From contig NZ_LGEL01000039.1 in NCBI RefSeq assembly GCF_001636695.1, forward strand, positions 1-50,864: a stretch of 50,864 nucleotides of DNA, read 5' to 3'. Of the stretch, positions 18,577 to 27,640 are shown in pieces (the first letter of the stretch is position 1; each line of letters begins with the position of its first letter). Source of the stretch: Pedobacter panaciterrae (GTDB lineage Bacteria; Bacteroidota; Bacteroidia; Sphingobacteriales; Sphingobacteriaceae). The position numbers and the translations under genes were made by a program. The notes under the pieces are model-generated. The model saw only the letters and a list, made by a program, of their open reading frames with translations. It searched no databases and was not told the DNA's origin.

Positions 18577-19488
18577 ATGAAACAAGAAACATTGGCAACA
18601 GCAGCAGTTTGTTATGGAGAAATACTCTGGGATGTTTTGCCCGATGGTCCTCAGCCAGGTGGTGCTCCATTAAATGTTGCTTATCATCTTAACAAAATGG
18701 GGGTAGCAGCTGGTCTGATTAGCAGGATTGGTGATGACAATAATGGCCGAAAGCTGGAAGAATTGATGGATAATTGGGGAATCAACAAGAGCTTGCTTCA
18801 AACTGATAAAGAGCATGCAACCAGCCAGGTATTGGCCAGGATGAATAATGGAAATGAGGTAACTTACGAGATTGTTTTTCCTGTTGCCTGGGATTTTATT
18901 AATGAAGCCAATAAGCTGAAAGAACAAATAAAACCTTCGAAGTATTTCGTGTACGGAAGCCTTGCTTCGAGGAATGATATTTCCAGAAATACCCTTATAC
19001 AATTGCTGGATACTGATGCAATAAAAGTTTTTGATATCAACATTCGTCCACCTTTTATTAATCATTCATTATTAGAGGTGCTGTTAACCAGAGCAAACAT
19101 CGTTAAGTTTAATGAATCGGAGCTTAGTATGGTTCAAACCATGTTTAGTGGTTCATTTGAAGGAGAGCCACAGATGGTCAAATTTATTCAGAACCGTTTC
19201 AATGTTCCCGAAATTATTGTTACCAAAGGAGAATTCGGTGCTTCTTATTATAAGAATGATGAGGCACATCATATTTGGGGCAATGAGATAAAAGTAACTG
19301 ATACCATAGGTAGCGGGGATGCTTTTCTGGCAGCTTTTATTGCAAGCCATTATCTAAGAGATCAACCTAAGGATATATTGATGAAAGCAATAGCTATGGG
19401 AGGGTTTATTGCTACCAAAAGAGGAGGCTGCCCTCAGTACGATATTTCTGAGTACATCCAATTTAGAAATCAAATATTTAAAACCTAA
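18577..19488 (+). CDS. PfkB-family fructokinase
   Basis: Cytoplasmic sugar kinase expected to make fructose-6-phosphate from imported fructose and ATP. It is 303 residues, typical of PfkB/ribokinase enzymes. The N-terminal substrate motif GGAPLNVAYHL and the C-terminal ATP/anion-hole motif DTIGSGDAFLAAF with catalytic Asp248 are both intact. It lies 10 bases after the transporter and 48 bases before susC. Specificity for fructose is inferred from the GH32, sensor and transporter around it; other PfkB substrates cannot be excluded from sequence alone. Confidence 0.9.
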   Translation: MKQETLATAAVCYGEILWDVLPDGPQPGGAPLNVAYHLNKMGVAAGLISRIGDDNNGRKLEELMDNWGINKSLLQTDKEHATSQVLARMNNGNEVTYEIVFPVAWDFINEANKLKEQIKPSKYFVYGSLASRNDISRNTLIQLLDTDAIKVFDINIRPPFINHSLLEVLLTRANIVKFNESELSMVQTMFSGSFEGEPQMVKFIQNRFNVPEIIVTKGEFGASYYKNDEAHHIWGNEIKVTDTIGSGDAFLAAFIASHYLRDQPKDILMKAIAMGGFIATKRGGCPQYDISEYIQFRNQIFKT

Positions 19489-19536
19489 ATAAACAAGTAA
19501 ACCACAACCAAATATTTAACCATAACCAAATTAATC

Positions 19537-22500
19537 ATGAGAAAATTTTTCTTGCTATGCAGCTTGCTGCTCATAGCGATAAGCGCGAGCTTTGGGCAAA
19601 CCAGAGTCATTAGCGGAAAGGTAACTGATGGAGAATCAGTTCCTTTAGAGGCGGTGACAGTAGCGATTCCCGGCACTAAGACAACCGTGCTTACTGATCA
19701 GAATGGGAATTTCAAGATCAGTGCGGAGAACGGACAAACCCTAAAATTCATCTATATGGGGGCAGATCCATACAGCTATGCCGTTACAGCTGAATCTCAA
19801 AATGTACAGATCAAACTGAATGTTGCCAGTACCAGTTTGAATCAGGTCGTAGTAACCGGATATCAGAAAGAACGTAAAAAGGACATTACCGGAGCGGTTA
19901 ATGTAGTTGATGTTAAGGGTATCAAGGATATACCAGTGGGTAATCCTGTTAAATCTCTTCAAGGGCGTGTACCTGGTGTTTTTATTACCACAGATGGTTC
20001 GCCTTCGGGAGGTGCTACTGTAAGAATCAGAGGTATTGGAACCCTGGGTAATAATGATCCATTGTATGTAATAGATGGTGTTCCATCAAAGAGAGGTTTA
20101 CAGGAATTAAACCCTAATGACATTGAATCTATTCAGGTTTTGAAAGATGCTTCTTCATCTACAATTTATGGTTCAAGAGCTGCGAATGGGGTGATCATCA
20201 TTACCACCAAAAAAGCTAAAGCCGGATATTCAAAGATAGATGTAAATGTTTCCGCATCTATTCAGAACTATGCTACAAAATTAAAAACCCTGGATGCAGA
20301 AGGCAGGGGCAGAGCTTACTGGCAGGCCGCTGTTAATGACAAAGCAGATCCAAATAAGCATCAGATCTATCAGTTTGATTGGAATAATGATCTGAATAAC
20401 CCGGTTTTAAATAAAGTTATTTATCCTGAATTTATTGATAATGCCAAGACGATGAGGCCAGCTAATACGGATTGGTTTGATGCCATCTCGCAAAATTCAA
20501 TTATTCAATCATATGATGTTGCTCTGAGCAACGGAAGCGAAAAAGGAAACACCATGTTCTCTTTAGGCTATTACCAAAACAAGGGGATTGTAAAATCTTC
20601 TAAAAATGACAAGTTTACTGCCAGACTAAACACCGATTTTAATTTCTTGAATTCGAAGCTTAAAATAGGAGAAAATCTTACCGCCAGCTATATAAAAAAT
20701 GCGCTTACTCCTGTTAGCGATATCCTGTTTACAGCACTTGTTCAGCAGCCAATTGTTCCGATACACACCGTAGATGGTGGATGGGGTGGACCTGCTTCGG
20801 GGATGACTGACAGGCAAAACCCAGTAAGGCTGATAGAAGATAACAGACAAAATTCAAGCGATTTCTACCGTATTATGGGGAATGTTTATGCCGATTATAT
20901 TATAATACCGGGTTTAAACATACGGACAAGTCTGGGAGTTGATTATGATGGAACTTATCAAAGGACTTTACGTAAATCATACACTTCCGGGTTCTTATCT
21001 GATCCATCGAATCAGGTGACCAATTCACAAAATTACGAAGGGAATATTGTTTGGCAAAACACGCTGAATTATAAGCTAACTCACAATAAGCATCAGGTGG
21101 AATTTTTGCTGGGTCATGAGCAGATTAAAAACATCAATCAATCATTTCTTGCAAGCAGACAAGGCCTTGCCTTAGAAACCATAGATTATGCTTATTTGGG
21201 TGCTGCAACGGGTAATACTTTAAATGATGGAATAGGATCCGGAAATGCGCTGCTGTCTTATTTTGGAAAGGTAAATTATGTTTTTAACGACAGATACATT
21301 GTTTCTGCTACTTTAAGGAGAGATGGCTCCTCGCGTTTCGGACAAGATAACCGCTATGGTACGTTTCCTGCATTTTCGGCCGGATGGCGCCTTAGCGAGG
21401 AAGAGTTTATTAAAAAACTTCCTTTTATTTCAGATTTAAAACTTAGATATGGTTGGGGTAAGTCGGGTAATCAGGAAATTCCGAACAATGCTAACAGAGC
21501 TTTATATGCAGCTATATATGGTATAGACCCAACATGGGATTTTGATTCAGGCAGTGCATATGATATTACAGGTAGTGGATCCGGGTTATTGCCGTCAGGT
21601 TTTACTTCAATTCAACGAGGCAACAATGCTTTAAAATGGGAATCTTTAAAGGAATCTAATTTTGGTTTAGATTTTGGCTTTTTAAACAACAAAATCACAG
21701 GATCATTTGATTATTTTGTTAAAAATACCTCTGATATTTTAATAAAACCGGCCTACCTGGCTGTTTTAGGTGATGGGGGGAGTAAATATATCAATGGAGC
21801 CTCGATGCGTAATAAGGGATTTGATGCCTTATTGTCTTATGATAACAAGTTTTCCAGTGATTTTTCGATGAATCTGACGGGCAATTTTTCATTGTACCGA
21901 AATGAGGTTACTTATTTACCACAGGATGTTTTAGCATCTTATCCAGGTAATGGAACCGATAAAACTGTTTTAAACAGACCCATTAATTCATTCTTTGGCT
22001 ACATAGCCGATGGCTTGTTTCAAAACGCAGATGAAGTAAATTCTTCAGCAGCTCAACCCGGAAAAGGAGTTGGTCGCATCAGATATAAAGATTTAAACGG
22101 AGATAATGTGATAGATGATAAGGATAGAGATTTTATAGGCAATGCGAGCCCTAAGTTTACCTGCGGGTTAAATGCTTCGTTTACTTATAAAAACTTCGAT
22201 CTTAGCTTCTTTGTACAGGCAATCAGCATCAAAGTGACCAATGAATTTAAGACCTATACAGATTTTTCATCCCTGTGGACAGGAACAAACTGGGGGCAAA
22301 GAACCCTTGATGCGTGGACTCCATCCAACCCAACTTCAACAATTCCGGCACTTACCCTGATAGATAATAACAATGAGGGTAGGTCATCTACTTATTTCAT
22401 TGAAGATGGCTCTTATGTGAAACTAAGAAACTTACAGCTTGGGTACAACCTTAAGAGCGTGTTTAAATCGAAAATACAGAATGCCAGAGTATTCATACAA

Positions 22501-22617
22501 GGCAGCAATTTATTCACTATCAAGAGTAAATCGTTTACCGGTACCGATCCGGAAACTCCGAATTATGGATTTCCTGTACCTGTAATAGGAACTATTGGCC
22601 TGAACATCACATTGTAA
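19537..22617 (+). CDS. SusC-like TonB-dependent transporter of the fructan locus
   Basis: Outer-membrane importer of fructan oligosaccharides, 1026 residues. Signal peptide (MRKFFLLCSLLLIAISASFG), then a carboxypeptidase-regulatory-like domain (RVISGKVTDGESVPLEAVTV), a plug (VVTGYQKERKKDITGAVNVV, then VRIRGIGTLGNNDPLYVIDG) and a TonB-dependent barrel ending in IGTIGLNITL. Unlike the SusC at the left edge it has no STN domain, which fits control by the hybrid two-component sensor instead of a sigma/anti-sigma pair. The 48-base gap before it shows no consensus promoter, so it may be read through from the transporter gene. SusD follows 16 bases later. Confidence 0.94.
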   Translation: MRKFFLLCSLLLIAISASFGQTRVISGKVTDGESVPLEAVTVAIPGTKTTVLTDQNGNFKISAENGQTLKFIYMGADPYSYAVTAESQNVQIKLNVASTSLNQVVVTGYQKERKKDITGAVNVVDVKGIKDIPVGNPVKSLQGRVPGVFITTDGSPSGGATVRIRGIGTLGNNDPLYVIDGVPSKRGLQELNPNDIESIQVLKDASSSTIYGSRAANGVIIITTKKAKAGYSKIDVNVSASIQNYATKLKTLDAEGRGRAYWQAAVNDKADPNKHQIYQFDWNNDLNNPVLNKVIYPEFIDNAKTMRPANTDWFDAISQNSIIQSYDVALSNGSEKGNTMFSLGYYQNKGIVKSSKNDKFTARLNTDFNFLNSKLKIGENLTASYIKNALTPVSDILFTALVQQPIVPIHTVDGGWGGPASGMTDRQNPVRLIEDNRQNSSDFYRIMGNVYADYIIIPGLNIRTSLGVDYDGTYQRTLRKSYTSGFLSDPSNQVTNSQNYEGNIVWQNTLNYKLTHNKHQVEFLLGHEQIKNINQSFLASRQGLALETIDYAYLGAATGNTLNDGIGSGNALLSYFGKVNYVFNDRYIVSATLRRDGSSRFGQDNRYGTFPAFSAGWRLSEEEFIKKLPFISDLKLRYGWGKSGNQEIPNNANRALYAAIYGIDPTWDFDSGSAYDITGSGSGLLPSGFTSIQRGNNALKWESLKESNFGLDFGFLNNKITGSFDYFVKNTSDILIKPAYLAVLGDGGSKYINGASMRNKGFDALLSYDNKFSSDFSMNLTGNFSLYRNEVTYLPQDVLASYPGNGTDKTVLNRPINSFFGYIADGLFQNADEVNSSAAQPGKGVGRIRYKDLNGDNVIDDKDRDFIGNASPKFTCGLNASFTYKNFDLSFFVQAISIKVTNEFKTYTDFSSLWTGTNWGQRTLDAWTPSNPTSTIPALTLIDNNNEGRSSTYFIEDGSYVKLRNLQLGYNLKSVFKSKIQNARVFIQGSNLFTIKSKSFTGTDPETPNYGFPVPVIGTIGLNITL

Positions 22618-22633
22618 CCTAAAAATACACAAC

Positions 22634-24352
22634 ATGAAAAGATTATTATATACACTAGTGGTTCTTGGTGTCCTTGTTACGTCTTGTAAAAAGGTACTTG
22701 ACGAACCAGCGCAGGGAGTTGCTTCTGGTGAAGAGCTAAATACTCCCGAGAATGTAGACAAGATGGTAATAGCTGCTTACTCTTCCCTGGGGAATGACCA
22801 CTATACTTCTCCTTATTCAAGTATGTGGCCATACGGTAGCGTTAGAGGTGGAGATACGTATAAAGGAGGAGATGGGCCGGGTGACTTGTCAGAGTTTCAC
22901 CTTTTTGAAACCTTTGTTACAAATCGGGTAGATAATGGACTGCTGGATCAGCTGTGGTTTAGACTTTATGTAGGCGTTGGAAGGGTTAATGATGCTTTAC
23001 AAAGAGTAAATGCTTTGTCTGATGCAGATTATCCTAAAAAAGCAGAAAGGCAGGGAGAATTAAAATTTCTGAGAGGACATTACTATTTCCTCCTTAAAAT
23101 CCTTTTTAAATATGTTCCTTTTATTGACGAAACGCTGGTAAAAGAGGATTATCCCACCGTTTCTAACAGGGCACTAAGTAATGAGGAATTGTGGAATAAG
23201 ATTACTGCAGATTTCAAAGACGCAGCTGCTGTACTTCCACCAGATCAAAGTGATAAGGGCAGACCGAATAAATTTACTGCAAAAGCTTATCTGGCTAAAG
23301 CATTATTGTATCAGGCTTATATTCAGGATGAAAGTAACGCAGTAACTTCCATAAGTGCAGAAAAATTAACAGAAGTTAATGCATTATGTGATGAGGTTAT
23401 TGCATCCGGCAGGTATCATTTAAGTGATGATTTTGCTAATAATTTTCTGTCGACAACTGAAAACGGGCCAGAATCTGTGTTCGCTATTCAATATTCAAAA
23501 GATGATGGAACACCTAAAGGGAGACTCGATTATGGACATGCACTTAACTACCCAATGAATCAGGATTATGGTTGCTGTGGATTTAATGTGCCTAGCCATG
23601 ATCTGATTAACTCCTTTAAAACTGATGCAAATGGTTTACCAATGTTTGCTACTTACAATGATGTTGATGTTGCGGCCTCTTTGGATTTTCATACAAGTAC
23701 CTTTGATCCTCGTTTAGACCACACTGTTGCTAAACCTGGAGCTCCGTTTAAATACAAAACAGATTTTATTTTTGAACGCTTTTGGGCAAGAGCGCCTGCT
23801 GTTTATGATGCATTTGCAAGTTTAAAAGAAGCAGTTTTACCTGGTGATGCATCTTTTCAGAAAATCCCGCCATTTATGTCCAGCTCTAAAAACTGGGAGA
23901 TCATACGTTATTCTGATGTGCTGTTATGGAAAGCGGAGGCTTTAATAGAGCTTGGGCGACAGGATGAGGCTTATCCATTGATAAATCAGGTCAGAGATCG
24001 TTCATCAAAAAGTAAAGCATTGCTTAAACTTGCCAATGGAAGTCCAACTTCAAATTATAATGTTCAGTTATACCAGCCCGGGATAAACTGTGTATGGACA
24101 CAGGAATACGCAAGAAAGGCCCTTCGTTTTGAAAGAAGGATTGAATTTGCAACTGAAGGATATCATTTCTTTGACCTGGTACGATGGGGTGTAGCAGCAC
24201 AAACCATGAATGCTTATTTTAACTTAGAAAAATCAAGAGCCAACCATTTGGCTACCGCTAAATTTACAGCTGCAAGAGACGAATATTTCCCAATCCCGTT
24301 AAACCAGGTTAATTTTAGCAAGGGCTTATATCAACAGAATAAGGGCTGGTAA
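22634..24352 (+). CDS. SusD-like fructan-binding lipoprotein
   Basis: Outer-membrane surface lipoprotein partnering the preceding SusC. Lipoprotein signal MKRLLYTLVVLGVLVTSCKK with Cys18. SusD/RagB features: RLYVGVGRVNDALQRV and FLRGHYYFLLKILFKYVPFI in the N-terminal TPR half, and YSDVLLWKAEALIELGRQ, KALRFERRIEFATEGYHFFD and LVRWG near the C-terminus. At 572 residues it is of normal length. The gene context (GH32, fructokinase, BT1754-like sensor) predicts levan or inulin oligosaccharides as ligand. A Cys-Cys pair in DYGCCGFNVP is a small oddity in the middle of the protein. Confidence 0.93.
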   Translation: MKRLLYTLVVLGVLVTSCKKVLDEPAQGVASGEELNTPENVDKMVIAAYSSLGNDHYTSPYSSMWPYGSVRGGDTYKGGDGPGDLSEFHLFETFVTNRVDNGLLDQLWFRLYVGVGRVNDALQRVNALSDADYPKKAERQGELKFLRGHYYFLLKILFKYVPFIDETLVKEDYPTVSNRALSNEELWNKITADFKDAAAVLPPDQSDKGRPNKFTAKAYLAKALLYQAYIQDESNAVTSISAEKLTEVNALCDEVIASGRYHLSDDFANNFLSTTENGPESVFAIQYSKDDGTPKGRLDYGHALNYPMNQDYGCCGFNVPSHDLINSFKTDANGLPMFATYNDVDVAASLDFHTSTFDPRLDHTVAKPGAPFKYKTDFIFERFWARAPAVYDAFASLKEAVLPGDASFQKIPPFMSSSKNWEIIRYSDVLLWKAEALIELGRQDEAYPLINQVRDRSSKSKALLKLANGSPTSNYNVQLYQPGINCVWTQEYARKALRFERRIEFATEGYHFFDLVRWGVAAQTMNAYFNLEKSRANHLATAKFTAARDEYFPIPLNQVNFSKGLYQQNKGW

Positions 24353-24407
24353 TGGATTTAAAATATTATAATTACAGAAACATACAATTAAACTTAAATA
24401 ATAAACA

Positions 24408-26057
24408 ATGAAATCAATGTTAAAAGCCATACTTACCACAGGGCTAATGCTGTACTGCAGCATGTCGATATTTGCAGCAGATATTTCTATTAAGATCACT
24501 AAAAAATATCTGAACTTACCTGTTTCCCAGCGTCAGGATAGAGGAACAATGAAGTTTGAAATAGGAGGTAAAGAGGAAAGGTCATTTAAAATCAGATTAG
24601 CTCCAGGCGATCCTGAATATTGGGTTTTTACTGACGTATCAGCCTTTAAAGGTAAAACCATTAAAATAAGTTATGATGGCGACGGAGCCGGGCTTAGCAA
24701 AATTTATCAGGACGATAAGATTGCGGGGCAGGATTCTTTGTATCATGAGAAAAATCGTCCTCAATTTCACTTTTCGGCAAAAAGGGGGTGGATTAATGAT
24801 CCAAATGGATTAATATATTATGATGGTGAATATCATCTCTTTTATCAGCATAATCCTTATGAAAGAGAATGGGAGAATATGTCGTGGGGACATGCTGTAA
24901 GTAAGGACCTTGTACATTGGGATGAGCTATCTGTTGCTTTGCACCCTGATAAGTTAGGAACAATGTTTTCAGGATCTGCCGTGATTGATTACGACAATAC
25001 TGCAGGATTCAATAAAGGGAATACCCCGGCAATGGTAGCTATCTATACAGCCGATAATTCAGATAGAGAGATTCAATGCGTTGCTTATAGTCTGGATAAA
25101 GGACGTACCTGGACTAAGTATGAAAAGAATCCTGTTATCGATTCTAAAGAGAAATGGAACAGCAGAGACACACGTGACCCTAAAGTTTTTTGGTATAAGC
25201 CGGGTAAACACTGGGTAATGGTGTTAAATGAACGTGATGGCCATTCTATCTATACTTCAAAAAACTTAAAGGAATGGAATTACGAAAGCCATGTTACGGG
25301 ATTTTGGGAATGCCCTGAGCTTTTTGAATTGCCTATAGATGGTAATAGAGATAAGACCAAGTGGGTAATGTATGGTGCATCTGGAACTTATATGATTGGC
25401 TCATTTGATGGGAAAACTTTTACCCCTGAAGCAGGTAAATATTTTTATTCTACAGGATCAATATATGCAGCTCAGACTTATACCAACATTCCTGAAAGTG
25501 ATGGCAGACGCATACAGATAGGCTGGGGAAGAATAGCTCAACCTGATATGCCTTTTAATAATATGATGTTGTTGCCAACTGAACTAAAGCTTCATTCAAC
25601 TAAAAACGGAGTAAGAGTGTTTAGTACACCTATAAAGGAAACTGAACAATTGTTTGATCGTGCAAATCAATGGACTGATCTAAAATCTGACGATGCAAAT
25701 CAGAAGCTTAAGGAATTTTACAATGCTGATAAAATACGTATAAAAACCACTTTTAAGCTTTCGCATGCAACTAGTGCAGGTTTTAATTTATTTGGTCAGC
25801 GGATCATTGATTACGATATGAACTTTAATACGATCAATGGTGTTTTTTATTCACCTAATGATATGACAAGTATGGAGTTAACAGCAGATATTTATATAGA
25901 CAAGACATCTATAGAGGTATTTATTGATGGAGGTGCTTATTCTTATTCAATGGAAAGAAAACCGGTAGCAGATAATAAAGAGGGCTTCCATTTCTGGGGG
26001 AACAATATTGATGTTAAAAACCTTGAAGTGTATTCAGTAAAGTCTATCTGGAAATAA
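24408..26057 (+). CDS. GH32 fructanase (exo-inulinase/levanase type)
   Basis: Exported glycoside hydrolase of family 32, releasing fructose from inulin or levan or hydrolysing sucrose-type ends. Signal peptide to about residue 23; an extra N-terminal beta domain of roughly 90 residues (about 25-110, DUF4980-like) precedes the catalytic module. All three catalytic motifs are intact: WINDPNG (nucleophile Asp131), RDPKVF (stabiliser Asp257) and ECPELF (acid/base Glu301). A C-terminal beta-sandwich completes 549 residues. The N-terminal domain plus GH32 is common in Bacteroidota exo-acting fructanases. It is the last gene of the fructan locus and faces a cytochrome c gene, with hairpin copy 2 between them. 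Endo or exo mode cannot be settled from sequence alone. Confidence 0.94.
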   Translation: MKSMLKAILTTGLMLYCSMSIFAADISIKITKKYLNLPVSQRQDRGTMKFEIGGKEERSFKIRLAPGDPEYWVFTDVSAFKGKTIKISYDGDGAGLSKIYQDDKIAGQDSLYHEKNRPQFHFSAKRGWINDPNGLIYYDGEYHLFYQHNPYEREWENMSWGHAVSKDLVHWDELSVALHPDKLGTMFSGSAVIDYDNTAGFNKGNTPAMVAIYTADNSDREIQCVAYSLDKGRTWTKYEKNPVIDSKEKWNSRDTRDPKVFWYKPGKHWVMVLNERDGHSIYTSKNLKEWNYESHVTGFWECPELFELPIDGNRDKTKWVMYGASGTYMIGSFDGKTFTPEAGKYFYSTGSIYAAQTYTNIPESDGRRIQIGWGRIAQPDMPFNNMMLLPTELKLHSTKNGVRVFSTPIKETEQLFDRANQWTDLKSDDANQKLKEFYNADKIRIKTTFKLSHATSAGFNLFGQRIIDYDMNFNTINGVFYSPNDMTSMELTADIYIDKTSIEVFIDGGAYSYSMERKPVADNKEGFHFWGNNIDVKNLEVYSVKSIWK

Positions 26058-26088
26058 GAGAGTACATTTAGTATATTAAGCTATTATA

Positions 26089-26176
26089 GAACACGTCGTC
26101 ATCTCGACGATAGGAGAGATCTCTTGAATTGGGAAAACCAAGAGATCTCTCCTATCGTCGAGATGACGACGTGTTC
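26089..26176. repeat. REP/MITE-like hairpin, copy 2
   Basis: A perfect 38-bp inverted repeat (26089-26126 with 26139-26176) and a short 12-base loop. The core equals copies 1 and 3, while the outer arm GAACACGT/ACGTGTTC is unique here and fully paired. It lies between convergent genes (GH32 forward, cytochrome c reverse), where it could act as a bidirectional terminator, although no T-run follows on either strand. Confidence 0.9.
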
Positions 26177-26225
26177 AAGATGACGACGTGTTCAAGATGA
26201 CGACTAGTGTTATCAAGATGACGAC
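26160..26225 (+). repeat. Tandem units iterating the right arm of hairpin copy 2
   Basis: A unit close to AAGATGACGACGTGTTC recurs: 26160-26176 (inside the arm), an exact copy at 26177-26193, a variant with a small insertion at 26194-26214, and a partial copy at 26215-26225. As at copy 1, the repeated unit is the locus-specific outer stem. Confidence 0.85.
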
Positions 26226-26231
26226 ATTTAT

Positions 26232-26654
26232 TTACCTGCAATTTTTTAAATCTTCAGCTATTTGCTCCGGTGTATACATTCCTTGTTTATTGCCGTATGT
26301 GTTGGTTATATAGACAACTATCTGAGCAATATCTATATTGGCCAGAGTCGCAAAATCCGGCATTTTTCCATCATATTTTTTGCCATTTACAGTAATCGGA
26401 CCTGAGGCTCCGTTTTTAATAAAACAGGCTATTTTTTCTTTATTTTCTTTTAAAAAAACAGTATCTGTAAGGGGTGGAGCGAGCGCATTTAATCCTTCTC
26501 CTTTTGAACCATGACAGTTTTGGCAATGTTTAATGTATAGGTCACGACCGTTTGCATAATAAATATCCTGCTTTAGTTGTTCTGAACTTTGACAAGAATA
26601 GATCATTGTAGCAATTGTGATCAGAAATAATGTGCTTAATACTAATTTACGCAT
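26232..26654 (-). CDS. Lipoprotein c-type cytochrome
   Basis: A 140-residue single-haem cytochrome c, probably anchored in a membrane facing the periplasm. The signal MRKLVLSTLFLITIATMIYSC gives a lipobox at Cys21. The haem site CQNCHGSKGEG (CXXCH) and a distal axial-ligand candidate in KYDGKMPDFATL are intact, as in small class I cytochromes. It lies 2 bases downstream of the SCO-family gene on the same strand, so the two are co-transcribed and likely serve respiratory copper and electron transfer. The electron partner is not visible in the window. Confidence 0.88.
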   Translation of the reverse strand: MRKLVLSTLFLITIATMIYSCQSSEQLKQDIYYANGRDLYIKHCQNCHGSKGEGLNALAPPLTDTVFLKENKEKIACFIKNGASGPITVNGKKYDGKMPDFATLANIDIAQIVVYITNTYGNKQGMYTPEQIAEDLKNCR

Positions 26655-26656
26655 GA

Positions 26657-27310
26657 TTATTTCTTATCTTCTGCAAGTAAAACCGGAATATCCCTGGTAA
26701 GTTGCGCAACCTGTTCAGGGTTTGTTCCGTCATAAGCTCCACGTATACGTTTTTGTTTGTCAATCAGAATTAACCATCCCTGGTGTACATACCCTTCTTT
26801 CGCAGTGCTATCTTCAATTACAGCAACCAGATAATCCTTTTCTGCAATTTTATAGATACTGTCTTTTGAACCATAAGCAAACTGCCATTTTGGCCCATCA
26901 ACACCTAGCTTTTGAGCATATTTCTTTAAAACTGATGGATGATCGTATTTAAAATCAATGGTGTGCGAAAGGAACATCACATCAGGATTGTCTTTGTATT
27001 TGTCAAATATGGTTTTCATGCTGCGGTGCATGGTAGGACATATTGTTGTACATGAAGTGAAAAAGAAATCAGCGATGTAAATTTTGTCCTTAAAAGTATC
27101 GTTGTTGATGTAGACGCTATCCTGATTTAAGAAGCTAAACGCAGGTATAGTTTTGTATACCGTATCAACACTGGTTGATCCATCTGCATTTTTAATTGTT
27201 GCTGCTTCCCTGGGACCTAAAATAGGAAGTTTTTTTTGATCCTGACAAGAGGCCAGAAACACTACACTGCCGAATAAGAATGCAGATAAAATGGATCGGT
27301 TAAATTTCAT
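26657..27310 (-). CDS. SCO1/SenC-family copper chaperone lipoprotein
   Basis: Thioredoxin-fold lipoprotein that delivers copper to, or reduces cysteines of, the CuA site of terminal oxidases. I start at MKFNRS (27310); upstream residues of the longer frame precede the signal peptide. Lipobox ...FLASC. The copper ligands are intact: CXXXC in FTSCTTICPTMHRSM and the distal His in LSHTIDFKYD. It pairs with the cytochrome c gene 2 bases downstream. A paralogue lies at 30073-30714 with the same organisation of motifs (IPAF/IPSFxFFNQD, TSCxTICPxMHR, SHTID), so the window carries two SCO proteins. Confidence 0.91.
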   Translation of the reverse strand: MKFNRSILSAFLFGSVVFLASCQDQKKLPILGPREAATIKNADGSTSVDTVYKTIPAFSFLNQDSVYINNDTFKDKIYIADFFFTSCTTICPTMHRSMKTIFDKYKDNPDVMFLSHTIDFKYDHPSVLKKYAQKLGVDGPKWQFAYGSKDSIYKIAEKDYLVAVIEDSTAKEGYVHQGWLILIDKQKRIRGAYDGTNPEQVAQLTRDIPVLLAEDKK

Positions 27311-27331
27311 AATAATGCTTTTAGAATGTTG

Positions 27332-27339
27332 CAAAGGTA
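27332..27339 (-). promoter_or_regulatory. Promoter -7 box for the SCO/cytochrome operon
   Basis: On the reverse strand TACCTTTG (followed by CAAC) matches TAnnTTTG exactly, 22 bases before the SCO start at 27310. The same octamer occurs before the GAF gene and the CvfB-like gene, which supports it as the housekeeping promoter of this genome. No clear -33 element is seen. Confidence 0.5.
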
Positions 27340-27377
27340 CACTACTCAAAAAATAATATGTAATGCGCGGGTAATAA

Positions 27378-27587
27378 AATATTCACTCGCCAAAGGCTCC
27401 TGATAAAGAAGAGATGGTTTTAGTGCTTGAAAAGGCCAAATTTGTTATTCAAACAGACTAACTTTCAGTGAATCCTGACCGTGGTTTAAAGGGCAGAGAT
27501 TGCGATGAAAGAAAAAAAGCTTTAATAGAAATGGTCGCAGCTGCAAAAGTACTGCGGGAATATGTGGAAGAAGCCGTAACTTTGTAA
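27378..27587 (+). pseudogene. Decayed 3' end of a metE-like gene (cobalamin-independent methionine synthase)
   Basis: One frame reads IHSPKAPDKEEMVLVLEKAK then FVIQTD, an in-frame TAA at 27459-27461, then LSVNPDRGLKGRDC and ALIEMVAAAKVLREYV, ending at TAA 27585-27587. This follows the C-terminus of the MetE family, where the conserved pattern is HSPR-P--EE---LLEKA, then LWVNPDCGLKTR and AL-NMVAAAK. The family's zinc-ligand Cys of NPDCGLKTR is Arg here. Upstream of 27378 there is a stop and no further similarity, so only about 70 codons remain. Degraded start, internal stop and lost ligand together make it a fossil. It occupies most of the 330-base gap 27311-27640. The alignment is from memory of the family. 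Confidence 0.72.
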
Positions 27588-27640
27588 AAAAAAGAGGCAG
27601 GTTTTATGTCTGCACCTTTTACAGAATTACATAAACATAA

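Noticed and set aside
26089-26176. Classic intrinsic terminator
   Set aside because: The stem is very long and has no adjacent T-run on either strand; it is better described as one of a repeated hairpin family, though it may still stop transcription.
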